Below are positions 43,326 to 51,096 of a stretch of 64,000 nt of DNA, one piece after another. Numbering within the stretch: the stretch's first letter is position 1; the number at the start of each line of letters is the position of its first letter. The position numbers were made by a program, and so were the translations under genes. Under the pieces are notes generated by a model. The model searched no databases. It was not told the DNA's origin and worked only from the letters and a program-made list of their open reading frames with translations. The DNA is from JBFXCS01 sp050181915 (GTDB lineage Bacteria > Actinomycetota > Thermoleophilia > Miltoncostaeales > Miltoncostaeaceae): positions 372,001 to 436,000 of the forward strand of contig JBFXCS010000003.1 in NCBI GenBank assembly GCA_050181915.1, given 5' to 3'.

Positions 43326-44573
43326 ATGAAGCGTGACCGAGTGCAGGAGAAGCGCACCCTGAAGGCGCTTCGCAACGTCCAGCGGGCGGCGCGCGAGCTT
43401 CAGCCGGGGCCTCCGGCGGACGGTTGGGTCGGCTCCCGCGTCCTGCACGACGTGTCGGGGGGTGGCCATGTTCAGGTCTTCCTGACACGGGACCTCGCGG
43501 CCGCTCTGAGGGACGCCGCAAATGAACTTCTTGCGGATCTCCGGTACGAGTGGATCCGCGAACCGGACGACGCGGCTTGGCTCCTCGCCTCGCGTTCATA
43601 TCTCGACCGGCGCACCGACCAGATCGCGGGCTGGGAGGGCGGGCACTGCCGAGCACCGGAGGTGACGAATTGCTACCTGCCGGTCGAGAGGTTGAATGTC
43701 GCCCACGAGCTGTCGGTTCTCGGCTACACCCTCTTGCCGCTGGAGCATCCGCAGGTACCTCGCCGGCTGCGACGGTATCGGCCGAGACAGGGGACCGTTT
43801 CGGTCTTGGCCATCGAGGTATGCGGTACGAGTCCGGCCCGGATGGCGCAGCGGGCGCAGGCGACGGGGCGGCGGGTCCTACGTGCGCTGCGCTTCGCACT
43901 GAGGGAACACCGGTCGGTCGCTGATGAACAACTGCTGTTCCGGCTCGGAATTGCGTATGCGTTCAACGACGAAGGTCTTGAGGGCTGGAAGCGCCGACGC
44001 GACGACGGCTTCGAGTTGGGTTTCGGGGCGGTGCTCAGGGACTTCGTTGCCGAGACCGCGATGGACGACCTCGCTGCCACACCGACGAACGACCTGTCGC
44101 GCCGGTTCGACACGGCTCTCTGGTGGCTTGAGCGTTCCAGTTTCTCGACCGAGGAAGTCGTCTCGCTCCTCTACTCGTTCTTCGCCCTCGAGGCGATCCT
44201 CGGAGACCAGTCCGAAAAGCTGAAGGCCCACGCCCTTGCGTTCCGCCAAGCGATGCTCAGCATCGAGGATGACGACTCCTTCCGGCACCCGGATGAGACC
44301 TGGTGGTATTACGACCAGGTCCGGTCGGCGGCGGTGCATGGCGAAGTGCCCCCGGACCTGTCGTGGAAACAGGTTGAGGCCTTCCGGTGGACTGTTCGTC
44401 ACACACTCCTCGAGGCGCGTCGCCTGTGCCGTGCAAAGGGGTTCCGGCGTCGCGTGGAACTCACACGTTGGTTGGACGGACACCCGGAACGAGATGCCTT
44501 CGAAGGATGGCTTCGTGAGAGGGCGGGAGGCCACTGGGCGGCCTGGATCGATCGAGAACCGCCAGCGGAGTGA
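43326..44573 (+). CDS. ApeA-like HEPN domain protein
   Basis: From the ATG at 43326, preceded by CGGAGGGGG, the product is 415 residues. The N-terminal two thirds are unfamiliar. The C-terminal part has L-L-Y-S-F-F-A-L-E-A-I-L-G near residue 280, then Y-Y-D-Q-V-R333-S-A-A-V-H338-G. Spacing of an aromatic-rich helix, E-A-I-L, and R-x4-H followed by G matches ApeA-like HEPN domains, where the R-x4-6-H pair forms an RNase active site. ApeA proteins act in anti-phage defence. It follows the metallopeptidase gene by 198 bases. Confidence 0.65.
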   Translation: MKRDRVQEKRTLKALRNVQRAARELQPGPPADGWVGSRVLHDVSGGGHVQVFLTRDLAAALRDAANELLADLRYEWIREPDDAAWLLASRSYLDRRTDQIAGWEGGHCRAPEVTNCYLPVERLNVAHELSVLGYTLLPLEHPQVPRRLRRYRPRQGTVSVLAIEVCGTSPARMAQRAQATGRRVLRALRFALREHRSVADEQLLFRLGIAYAFNDEGLEGWKRRRDDGFELGFGAVLRDFVAETAMDDLAATPTNDLSRRFDTALWWLERSSFSTEEVVSLLYSFFALEAILGDQSEKLKAHALAFRQAMLSIEDDDSFRHPDETWWYYDQVRSAAVHGEVPPDLSWKQVEAFRWTVRHTLLEARRLCRAKGFRRRVELTRWLDGHPERDAFEGWLRERAGGHWAAWIDREPPAE

Positions 44574-45191
44574 GCGGGGTATGGGCGGCTCGGCCTCAGT
44601 CGGCGGATGGCCTTGCGCATTCCGTGGCTCGCCGCCGCCGACGCCGATCGCGGAAAGGAAGCCATCGAGCGCTCGGCTCGCGGCTGGCGGAAGAGGCGAG
44701 TATCTGGGCCACGCTACCGCGCGGAACCGGTTCGACACGCGATGAAGCGGAGCCGTCGCACGAACCGCCGACGACCAGCCGAATCCGCGGACGCCACTGC
44801 AAGCGCCCCGGATCACCCTGCTGCCAGCGCCGGCGGAGCGCTTCAGAGTCGGGCACAGTGCACCGCGGTGCCGCGTTGGGCCGACAAGCCATCCTGGCCA
44901 ACCTCTTTTCGTGGCTCCGAAGGAGCCTCTAGGAGGGACGACATCCGGCGTGCCGTCAGCCATACGGCCTGATCAACCCTAGCTCGGCGCACCCGTGTAC
45001 AGAGTCAGGAAGCGACTGTTGCACCGCTCGGGCTGGTCTTAGGGCCATGCAGCACCGCAGCGCCCTCTTGGCGCATCTGCTACCCCCCGACATCGCCCTC
45101 AAGAGCGGTGGACCCGGCGTGATGAGGCTGCCTGAGGCAGCCGACGACCGCCCCGGGGTGGTTCTGGCGTTACTGGAGGATCAGAAGCGCG
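44574..45191. other. 618-base gap without a convincing gene
   Basis: Nothing firm is seen here. Several short ORFs exist on both strands, including a 63-codon frame at 45047-45238, but none has a ribosome-binding site, family motif or conserved-looking composition. The sequence is less GC-rich than the chromosome, as elsewhere in the element. Confidence 0.35.
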
Positions 45192-45818
45192 CTACGCCGG
45201 CGGAGGACGCGATGGTGACGAACTGGCCGCGTCGGTGAGGATCGGTTGAACCCGCTCTAGGAGCTCCCAGAGACGCCCGGCTACCGGGGAAGTGAGGTCG
45301 GCCGGACGGACCGGGAGGGCCTGCGTGTCGGCACGATCGGCGTTGCGGCCCGCCGACCTCGTTGCGGCGTGCTGGCGTGCTTGCTGGCGGGCTAGCCGAC
45401 GGCGCGCCGCCCGACTGGCGCGCTCCTCCTTCATGGCCGCGACTTTCTGCGTGACGGCACGGGTGCGAACGAAGGCCAGCTCGACGACGCGAACGGCTCC
45501 ACGGCCGTATCCGCGAGCCTCAGGGTCTGGGAGTGACCAGTCGCGGATGACGCCAGCAGCCACCGCATCGCGGCGCGCGCGCCACTCGGTCCACCTGGAG
45601 ACACCCATCCTCGCCGCAAGGGCGGCCGGGCGCACCTCGCCGCGCGACCGCCACGGGCCAAGGGCAAGTTGCGCGACGACGAACCAGCTCAGCACATTGG
45701 CGGCCCGTCGCGCGCTGAGGCCCGACTCGGCGAGCGCGGCGAGGAGCGCGCCACCGACCGCAGCGAAGCGCTCGTTCGCGAGGACCTCGACCTCGGCGGC
45801 GTAGCCGGCGTCGGTCAC
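45192..45818 (-). CDS. uncharacterised element protein with HTH-like segment
   Basis: From the GTG at 45818 the product is 208 residues. A helical region with L-A-A-R-M-G-V-S-R-W-T-E-W-R-A-R-R-D-A near residue 75 reads as a winged helix of the kind seen in small replication or regulatory proteins of actinobacterial elements. Next come V-V-E-L-A-F-V-R and a strongly basic coiled-coil stretch (A-S-R-A-A-R-R-R-L-A-R-Q-Q). No ribosome-binding site marks the start. It is the last gene before the right attachment-like site. Function unknown. Confidence 0.5.
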   Translation of the reverse strand: MTDAGYAAEVEVLANERFAAVGGALLAALAESGLSARRAANVLSWFVVAQLALGPWRSRGEVRPAALAARMGVSRWTEWRARRDAVAAGVIRDWSLPDPEARGYGRGAVRVVELAFVRTRAVTQKVAAMKEERASRAARRRLARQQARQHAATRSAGRNADRADTQALPVRPADLTSPVAGRLWELLERVQPILTDAASSSPSRPPPA

Positions 45819-46116
45819 GGGCGCGGGTTGTGGGTGGAGCCGACCGGGCCGCTGGAGGGCGGCCGGGGCTCGGAGTACGCTGGCTGCACAGTTCGCTCGT
45901 CCGTAGGAACCGACCCGGGGCAGGCACCCCGGGTCGCGTCGTTTCTGGACCGGATCCACGCGACAGACACTGCGGATCGGCGGACCACGACTGCGCCCCG
46001 CGGTGGGGGCCGCGCCCGCACCGGCAGCGTCCAGAAGCGTCGGACTCTCCCACCGAACTCCCCACGCGTCGATGGAAATCGCCCTGAGCAGGGCGTTCGA
46101 GCACTGATTCGCTCGT

Positions 46117-46173
46117 CTCGAAAACCGTTTCGGGGTCCAGGCTCCGGCCGGGGGTTCAGATCCCCCTCCGCTT
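46117..46173 (+). other. tRNA-Ser(CGA)-like 3' half, probable attachment site
   Basis: The sequence reads as the 3' half of a class II tRNA. An anticodon loop CTCGAAA (46117-46123) is followed by ACCGT. The variable arm pairs CGGGG with CTCCG around TCCAGG. The T arm has GGGGG and CCCCC around TTCAGAT, then a TCCGCTT tail. No matching 5' half or D arm is present upstream. Site-specific elements that integrate in tRNA genes leave such a half at one end. Confidence 0.6.
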
Positions 46174-46534
46174 TCTTCACCTCGCAGCGGAGCGCGAGGG
46201 TTACCTGCCCCTTCTGCAGGTGTACCCCGGGCGGCCCGACACGCCGGGCCGCCTGGTGGATCTACTCGCCGCCAGCGGCGCGACGGCCTGGCCTCGATTG
46301 GCACGTGGTCGCGCGCGTCCGCGACGAGGCTTGGTGTTCTAGCCGCGTCTCGCTGGACGCGTGGGCGCTGGAGCGCGATGCAAACCGCCTGACGAATCGC
46401 CGCACCGACCCACTGACTCGGCTATTGCTGAGCCCTCAGCCGAAGTGGTGTTCGGCGAGACGCCCTCCAAAGGCCACATCGGCGGAGAAAGCTATCTCCC
46501 ATCGCGTGGCCTAGGTTCGGTGGTACCGTTCCTC

Positions 46535-46602
46535 GTGCGATCAGCATGGCCTCGGCCGTGGTGACTGCGTGCGATCAGCATGGCCTCGGCCGTGGTGACT
46601 GC
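46535..46602 (+). repeat. 34-base perfect tandem duplication
   Basis: The unit starting GTGCGATCAG and ending GTGACTGC is present twice without mismatch (46535-46568 and 46569-46602). It lies in non-coding sequence about 290 bases upstream of the nirK-like gene. Confidence 0.9.
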
Positions 46603-46890
46603 GTCGCCCGAGACCCCGGCGGCGTCCTGCGAGGACGCGAGTGACGGGACGGGCGCGATGGTGGCACCACACGACGACCGGGCTGCGGAGCCGGTGCTTC
46701 GGGCTGACGGACGGGTCCGGATCGGCGGACCGAGTCAGATCACGCCACGCGTCGCCACCCGGCGGCGGCAGCCTACGGACGGATCGCCGGCGTCCCGCGA
46801 GGACGCTCAGGCCGCCGCCCGCGCCGAGAACGAGGGGTATCCGCTCGGCCGCCCGGGCGAGGGCCGACGACACCGACGGATGGAGTTCAC

Positions 46891-47955
46891 ATGATCGATC
46901 GCCTCACCCGGCGTCAGATGATCGGCGGCCTGGCCGTCGCCGGCCCCCTCACCGCGCTCGGTCTCGCCGGGTGCGGGGGTGGTGGAGGTGACACCGCCGT
47001 CGCCACGACCGCGACCCACGGCACCGACGGCCATGGCGGTGGCGCTGTGGCGGCCGTCGATCCCGGGCCCGTCGTGGCGCCGCGCGATCCGCACGCGACG
47101 TTCCCGGCGCAGGCACCGCCCCGCTCGACCAGGCGCGTGCAGACCGTCGAGTTCGAGGTCGACGAGCATCTGCTCGAGATCGCGCCCGAGCGGACCATGC
47201 TGGCTTGGACCTTCAACCGGGCCGGTGAGCCGGGGCGAATCCCCGGTCCGGTGCTGAGGGTCACCGAGGGCGATCGGATGGACTTCACCCTCCACAACAC
47301 CGGCTCGCTCCAGCACTCGATGGACTTCCACGCGGCAAAGATCTCGTGGTCGCGCCACTACGGGCCGGTGGACCCCGGCAAGAAGACGAGCTTCTCCTGG
47401 ACGGCCAAGATCCCCGGCGTGTTCATGTACCACTGCGGCGTCCCGCCGGTGCTGCTGCACGTCGGCCAGGGCCAGCATGGCGTGATCATCGTCGACCCGG
47501 CCGACGAATCGCTTCTGCCGCCGGCACGCGAGTTCGTGCTCGTGCAGACCGACCTCTATCCGGGCAAGAACGGCGCGATCTCCGACTACGCCCTGTTGGG
47601 GACCGCCACCCCCGAGTACGTGGTGTTCAACGGCTACGCCAACCAGTACACCGGGGACAACGCACTGAAGATCGAGAAGGGCGAGCGGGTACGCGTGTTC
47701 GTGCAGAACGCCGGGCCGAGCCGCTGGTCGGCCTTCCATGTGATCGGGGCGCTCTTCGATCGGGTCTTCCAGGAGGGGATCTACCCCGAGAACCTGACCC
47801 GCGGCAGCCAGACGCTCAACCTGGCGCCCAGCCAGGGTGCCGTGGTCGAGTTCACGGTCGAGGAGGACGGCAGCTACCCGTTCGTCTCCCACGACTTCCA
47901 CGACAGCGCCAAGGGTGCCTTCGGGCTCTTCACCACCAACGGTGAGGGCACGTGA
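46891..47955 (+). CDS. nirK: copper nitrite reductase-like two-domain cupredoxin lipoprotein
   Basis: The 354-residue protein has a Tat-type signal (T-R-R-Q-M-I-G-G) with a lipobox A-G-C at residues 26-28, then two cupredoxin domains. By spacing, the NirK ligands are H142, C182 and H190 for type 1 copper, H147 and H181 for type 2 (plus a C-terminal His near 334-337), and catalytic D145 and H283. They sit in L-Q-H-S-M-D-F-H-A-A, M-Y-H-C-G and A-F-H-V-I-G. The type 1 axial Met is replaced by Q195 in H-V-G-Q-G-Q-H-G. NirK reduces nitrite to NO outside the cytoplasm. It leads a pair with the next gene. Confidence 0.75.
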   Translation: MIDRLTRRQMIGGLAVAGPLTALGLAGCGGGGGDTAVATTATHGTDGHGGGAVAAVDPGPVVAPRDPHATFPAQAPPRSTRRVQTVEFEVDEHLLEIAPERTMLAWTFNRAGEPGRIPGPVLRVTEGDRMDFTLHNTGSLQHSMDFHAAKISWSRHYGPVDPGKKTSFSWTAKIPGVFMYHCGVPPVLLHVGQGQHGVIIVDPADESLLPPAREFVLVQTDLYPGKNGAISDYALLGTATPEYVVFNGYANQYTGDNALKIEKGERVRVFVQNAGPSRWSAFHVIGALFDRVFQEGIYPENLTRGSQTLNLAPSQGAVVEFTVEEDGSYPFVSHDFHDSAKGAFGLFTTNGEGT

Positions 47956-47998
47956 CGACACGGACGAGCGTACGGCCGAGCGCGCGGGGGATTCCAGG

Positions 47999-48403
47999 AT
48001 GACCGATGGAAGCGATGACATCCGCTACGAGCGGCTGGACTACGCGGCGACGCTCGCCAGGCTGCGCGATCTCGTCGGGCGCGAGGTTCTCGTGGAGCTG
48101 CGGGTCGGCGACCTCCACGGGCCCTTCCGCCTCGCCGCCAGGGGGGTACTGGTCGGCCCCCCCACGGGTCAGGCCGAACTGACCGGGCGCCGAGCCGACG
48201 GCGACGCCCTCGAAGCCTTCATGCTCGACAACGGTGGCTTCCTGGCGGTCAAGGAGGAGGAGTTCGTGGAGGGCCAGTGGCACGCCGGAGACGACGAGGG
48301 CCAGTTCTCGGCGCAGCCGCGGCTGAACATCGCCTTCACCGATTCGGCATTGCACGTCGCGGTCCTGTGGAGACACGAGCGGACGCCCGCGCAGGCGCCG
48401 TGA
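47999..48403 (+). CDS. uncharacterised 134-residue protein following nirK
   Basis: The ATG at 47999 opens a soluble 134-residue acidic protein. It shows a beta-rich pattern: V-L-V-E-L-R-V-G-D, F-R-L-A-A-R-G-V-L, F-M-L-D-N-G-G-F-L-A-V-K-E-E-E-F, then L-N-I-A-F-T-D-S-A-L-H-V-A-V-L. No cysteines or known metal motif are visible. It lies 44 bases after nirK on the same strand and may be co-transcribed. I do not recognise the family. Confidence 0.6.
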   Translation: MTDGSDDIRYERLDYAATLARLRDLVGREVLVELRVGDLHGPFRLAARGVLVGPPTGQAELTGRRADGDALEAFMLDNGGFLAVKEEEFVEGQWHAGDDEGQFSAQPRLNIAFTDSALHVAVLWRHERTPAQAP

Positions 48404-48769
48404 GCACGCGTCCACCGGACACCGCGCGGCGGCCGGATCGGTTCGGCGACCGCTGCCAACGCGCACCGCGGGTTGGGTCAGCACCGAGCACGCCACGGGC
48501 ACGATGAGCCACTGAGGCATTCGGCCCACGCGGCCCGGACGAATGGTCCCTTCGTCGACGTTGCCGCCATCCCGGGCGAAGCGCACGATCCTCGTGTCGG
48601 GGGCATCCACCCGGAGGATCGATCAGATGGCCGTCACCGCCCGCCAGAGCAGGGACGCGTTCGCCCCGCAGGACGCCGCCGTGGCCGGGCCTCTGGCACC
48701 GCATGAACAGGTGCCAATGCTCGGAATCGGATGGCACCCTCGGTCCCGGGGCCACGGCCTGAGGCGTCG
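48404..48769. other. 366-base gap, nothing recognised
   Basis: Short frames are present on both strands but have neither a ribosome-binding site nor a protein-like pattern. No hairpin or promoter was identified with confidence. Confidence 0.3.
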
Positions 48770-49057
48770 ATGACGACGGCGGGAGCTCGACCGAGCCGGC
48801 TGGAGACGGTGGTCTGCGCCGGCGCTCGCCGGCGCCGGCTCTGGATTGTGCTCCTCGCGCCGTGGCCCGCTGCCGTGGCGGTCGCAGCAGCCCTTGACGC
48901 GGCCTTCGGACCAGGGATGGCGATCACTATGGGATTTGGCCTCGCGCTCGCGCTGGACATCAGCCTCACGGGGATGGTCATCGCGAGCGCCCTCGCCGAT
49001 CGCGGTGTCCCGCGACCTCGCACCCCCGCCGGATGGAGGCGGCCGCCGCGCCTGTGA
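48770..49057 (+). CDS. small two-helix membrane protein (paralogue of 50803-51096)
   Basis: The 95-residue product has a basic N-terminus, then R-R-L-W-I-V-L-L-A-P-W-P-A-A-V-A-V, and a second hydrophobic stretch A-L-A-L-D-I-S-L-T-G-M-V-I. The R-R-x-W-x-V-L-x-A-P-W-P box and the overall layout recur in the 97-residue protein encoded at 50803-51096. The ATG at 48770 has GAGG just upstream. Function unknown. Confidence 0.6.
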   Translation: MTTAGARPSRLETVVCAGARRRRLWIVLLAPWPAAVAVAAALDAAFGPGMAITMGFGLALALDISLTGMVIASALADRGVPRPRTPAGWRRPPRL

Positions 49058-49302
49058 ACGCGGACGTCTGGCAACGGCTGTCGGTGTCGGCACCCGTATC
49101 GCCGCGCCTCGCCGCGATGCTGACCCGATTCGACCATCTCGGCCTCGACGAGCTGGAGAAGCGCCTCGAGGACTGCCACGCGCTGCTGCGCGAATGGGCC
49201 GCACGACCGGAGAATCATCGCCGCCCCGTCCACGAGGAACCGTGCCATCTCGAACGCGTGGCCCTCGGGGCCCTCATCGAGCGACGATTGTGGTGGGAGT
49301 GA
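49033..49302 (+). CDS. uncharacterised 89-residue protein
   Basis: This soluble helical protein overlaps the preceding membrane protein gene by 25 bases. It contains L-S-V-S-A-P-V-S-P-R-L-A-A-M-L, L-G-L-D-E-L-E-K-R-L-E-D-C-H-A-L-L and a final I-E-R-R-L-W-W-E. No family is recognised. The overlap suggests co-translation with the membrane protein. Its composition is balanced for a coding frame. Confidence 0.45.
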   Translation: MEAAAAPVNADVWQRLSVSAPVSPRLAAMLTRFDHLGLDELEKRLEDCHALLREWAARPENHRRPVHEEPCHLERVALGALIERRLWWE

Positions 49303-49410
49303 CGCCACGAGCAGCTCGCGGCGAGCGGACACCGACTGCTCGGCTGCCTCCGGGCGTCGAGGCACGCGCGATCGAGCCCGCTCCGCCACAGCGGCGCACG
49401 TCCGGCGCGT

Positions 49411-50037
49411 TCAGCCGATCCTCACCTCGGCGCCGTCGGTCGCGATGCCGGCTCTCCGGATCCCCAGCGTATGCCCGCCATGGCGCACGGGCATGTCGTG
49501 CTCGCCGAGCCAGCCCTCGATCAGTTCCGGCGGGCCGCCGACCTCGACGAATGTGAACTCCCCGGGCTCACAGTCGTGGTCGGCCGCTCGATAGCGGTCC
49601 TGCCATGTCCGCATGCGGACCGCCGGGGTACCGGCGTATTCGATGAAGAAGGGGAGCGGATAGCGCGGCATCCCGGCGGTGCGGAACAGGGCCTCGGAGC
49701 CGTCGGCCATCTCCATCGCGCCGCTCTGCACCGCGAGGCCGCGTCGACGCGCCGTATCGTCGAGGTCGTCCACGCCGATCGCCCACCACAGAGGCCGGTC
49801 ACCGTCTGACAGGGCCGCGGCGAGCCAGGCGCCGTCAGCCTTTCCCGCGTCTCCGACCCCCAGCAGCTCGAGGAAGGTGGGCGGGGCGAGCGGCACCAGC
49901 CGGTTCGTCGTGCCGCCGAGGTGCACACCGCCGGGAACCGAGCCGAGACCGTGGTCACGCCGCAGGCGCGCCGCGGTCGCGTCGACGTCGAGGCATCCGT
50001 AGATGACATGGTCGATGTAGAAGCCCTCACCCGGCAC
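49411..50037 (-). CDS. VOC-superfamily (glyoxalase-like) protein
   Basis: This 208-residue protein begins F-Y-I-D-H-V-I-Y-G-C-L-D-V-D-A-T-A-A-R-L, as in the Glyoxalase_3 type of vicinal-oxygen-chelate proteins. F-L-E-L-L-G-V follows near residue 57, with the later F-F-I-E-Y-A-G segment near residue 130 and a second half that starts after residue 110. His16 is a likely first metal ligand, the glutamates in F-L-E-L and F-I-E-Y further candidates. The substrate is unknown. It stands alone on the minus strand. Confidence 0.75.
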   Translation of the reverse strand: MPGEGFYIDHVIYGCLDVDATAARLRRDHGLGSVPGGVHLGGTTNRLVPLAPPTFLELLGVGDAGKADGAWLAAALSDGDRPLWWAIGVDDLDDTARRRGLAVQSGAMEMADGSEALFRTAGMPRYPLPFFIEYAGTPAVRMRTWQDRYRAADHDCEPGEFTFVEVGGPPELIEGWLGEHDMPVRHGGHTLGIRRAGIATDGAEVRIG

Positions 50038-50229
50038 CGCCCCCTCCTTTTCGCCGTCCCTCGAGCGGCCATCCTCGCCTGGAGACCCCGGCCCCGGCAG
50101 CCGGGGCGCACGGATCTGACGCGCGGGAAAGCCCCTGGCCGGAGCCCGGCGCCTGGTCGCGGCGTCCCGGGGGCCGCCGTTTCGTGCGTGCCCGCATGCG
50201 CGTTCCGGCCATACCCCGGCGGCACGTGG

Positions 50230-50646
50230 TCATCGACCGATGCGCCGCTCCGACTCGTCGATCGGCACGTCGTTGATCGACGCGTCGCGGCGGCGCATGT
50301 AGCCCTCGTCGTCGAACTCCCAGTGCTCGTTGCCGTGCGAGCGCCACCACTGGCCGTCGGCGTCGCGGGACTCGTACTCGAAGCGCACGGAGATCCTGTT
50401 GCCGCTGAAGGCCCAGAGCTCCTTCATCAGCCGGTAGTCGAGCTCACGCGCCCACTTGCGCCGTAGGAAGCCCTCGATGGCTTCTCGGCCGCTGAAGAAC
50501 TCGTCGCGGTTGCGCCACTCGGAGTCCGGCGTGTACGCCTGGGCCACCCTCTCGGCGTCGCGGGTGTTCCAGGCGTCCTCGGCGGCCTGGACCTTCTGGC
50601 GGGCGGTCTCCTCGGTGAACGGCGGGACGGGTGGACGCGGGGCCAT
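50230..50646 (-). CDS. NTF2-like protein (DUF1348/SnoaL-type)
   Basis: This 138-residue protein reads as a nuclear-transport-factor-2-like cone fold of the DUF1348 kind: P-P-F-T-E-E-T-A-R-Q-K-V-Q-A-A-E-D-A-W-N-T-R-D near residue 8, then D-S-E-W-R-N-R-D-E-F near residue 42. F-L-R-R-K-W-A-R-E-L-D-Y near residue 61 and N-E-H-W-E-F near residue 110 are also typical. It is complete, with a start at 50646. The ligand is unknown. It is divergent from the small membrane protein gene across an AT-rich dyad. Confidence 0.8.
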   Translation of the reverse strand: MAPRPPVPPFTEETARQKVQAAEDAWNTRDAERVAQAYTPDSEWRNRDEFFSGREAIEGFLRRKWARELDYRLMKELWAFSGNRISVRFEYESRDADGQWWRSHGNEHWEFDDEGYMRRRDASINDVPIDESERRIGR

Positions 50647-50715
50647 CGGCTCCTCCTCGGGCGGGACGCGGCCCGGTCATCCTCGCATCGATGACCCCGG
50701 GTCGGCCATGGCCCC

Positions 50716-50753
50716 GGGCTATTTTTTCTGCTCTTGTGTTTGCAAAATAGCCC
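50716..50753. promoter_or_regulatory. AT-rich inverted repeat between divergent genes
   Basis: Perfect 10-base arms GGGCTATTTT (50716-50725) and AAAATAGCCC (50744-50753) are separated by 18 bases. It stands out as the most AT-rich spot nearby and lies between the starts of the NTF2-like gene (50646, minus) and the small membrane protein gene (50803, plus). An operator serving both is more likely than a terminator at this position. Confidence 0.45.
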
Positions 50754-50802
50754 TCGGCGACCTATGGTCCCCCCACGTGGAGTCGAGAGAGTGGAGACGG
50801 CG

Positions 50803-51096
50803 ATGGAGACCAGCCAGCAGGCGCCACCCGGTCGCGAGCCCGTGCGGACCCACGCACGCGGCCGGCGGTTCTGGACGGTGCTGATCGCGCCGTGGCCGCT
50901 CGCCGTCGTGCTCGGCGCCGCGGCGAGCATCATCTTCGGGTTCGGTCTGGCGATCGGCATCGGTAGCGGCCTGGCGATCGCGCTCGGCATCAACTTCGTC
51001 TGGGTCGTCGTCGTGTTCGCCGTGGACGACGGCGACGTGAACGACCAGGTCCGCGCCTCTGTCGCGCGGGCGGGGCCGAGGGCGCCCTCGCGCTGA
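50803..51096 (+). CDS. small two-helix membrane protein (paralogue of 48770-49057)
   Basis: The 97-residue protein has a polar N-terminus, R-R-F-W-T-V-L-I-A-P-W-P-L-A-V-V-L, and a second hydrophobic stretch G-L-A-I-A-L-G-I-N-F-V-W-V-V-V-V-F-A-V, then a short acidic tail. It is clearly related to the protein encoded at 48770-49057. The ATG at 50803 is preferred over the upstream in-frame ATG at 50734, which lies inside the AT-rich dyad. Function unknown. Confidence 0.65.
   Translation: METSQQAPPGREPVRTHARGRRFWTVLIAPWPLAVVLGAAASIIFGFGLAIGIGSGLAIALGINFVWVVVVFAVDDGDVNDQVRASVARAGPRAPSR

Larger units (their letters stand above)
45819..46890. other. right border region of the mobile element, no intact gene
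   Basis: This 1.07-kb stretch holds the tRNA-like attachment sequence (46117-46173) and a perfect 34-base tandem duplication (46535-46602). In between, two different frames look locally coding: one near 46180-46300 reads L-A-A-E-R-E-G-Y-L-P-L-L-Q-V-Y-P-G, and another near 46300-46450 reads S-L-D-A-W-A-L-E-R-D-A-N-R-L-T. They may be remains of one broken gene. No ORF here is supported as functional. Confidence 0.4.

Noticed and set aside
45047..45238. 63-residue protein
   Set aside because: No ribosome-binding site, no recognisable motif, and it overlaps the end of the better supported minus-strand gene.
46040..46173. Complete tRNA-Ser gene
   Set aside because: Only anticodon loop, variable arm and T arm can be drawn; no D arm and no 5' acceptor strand complementary to the 3' end were found upstream.
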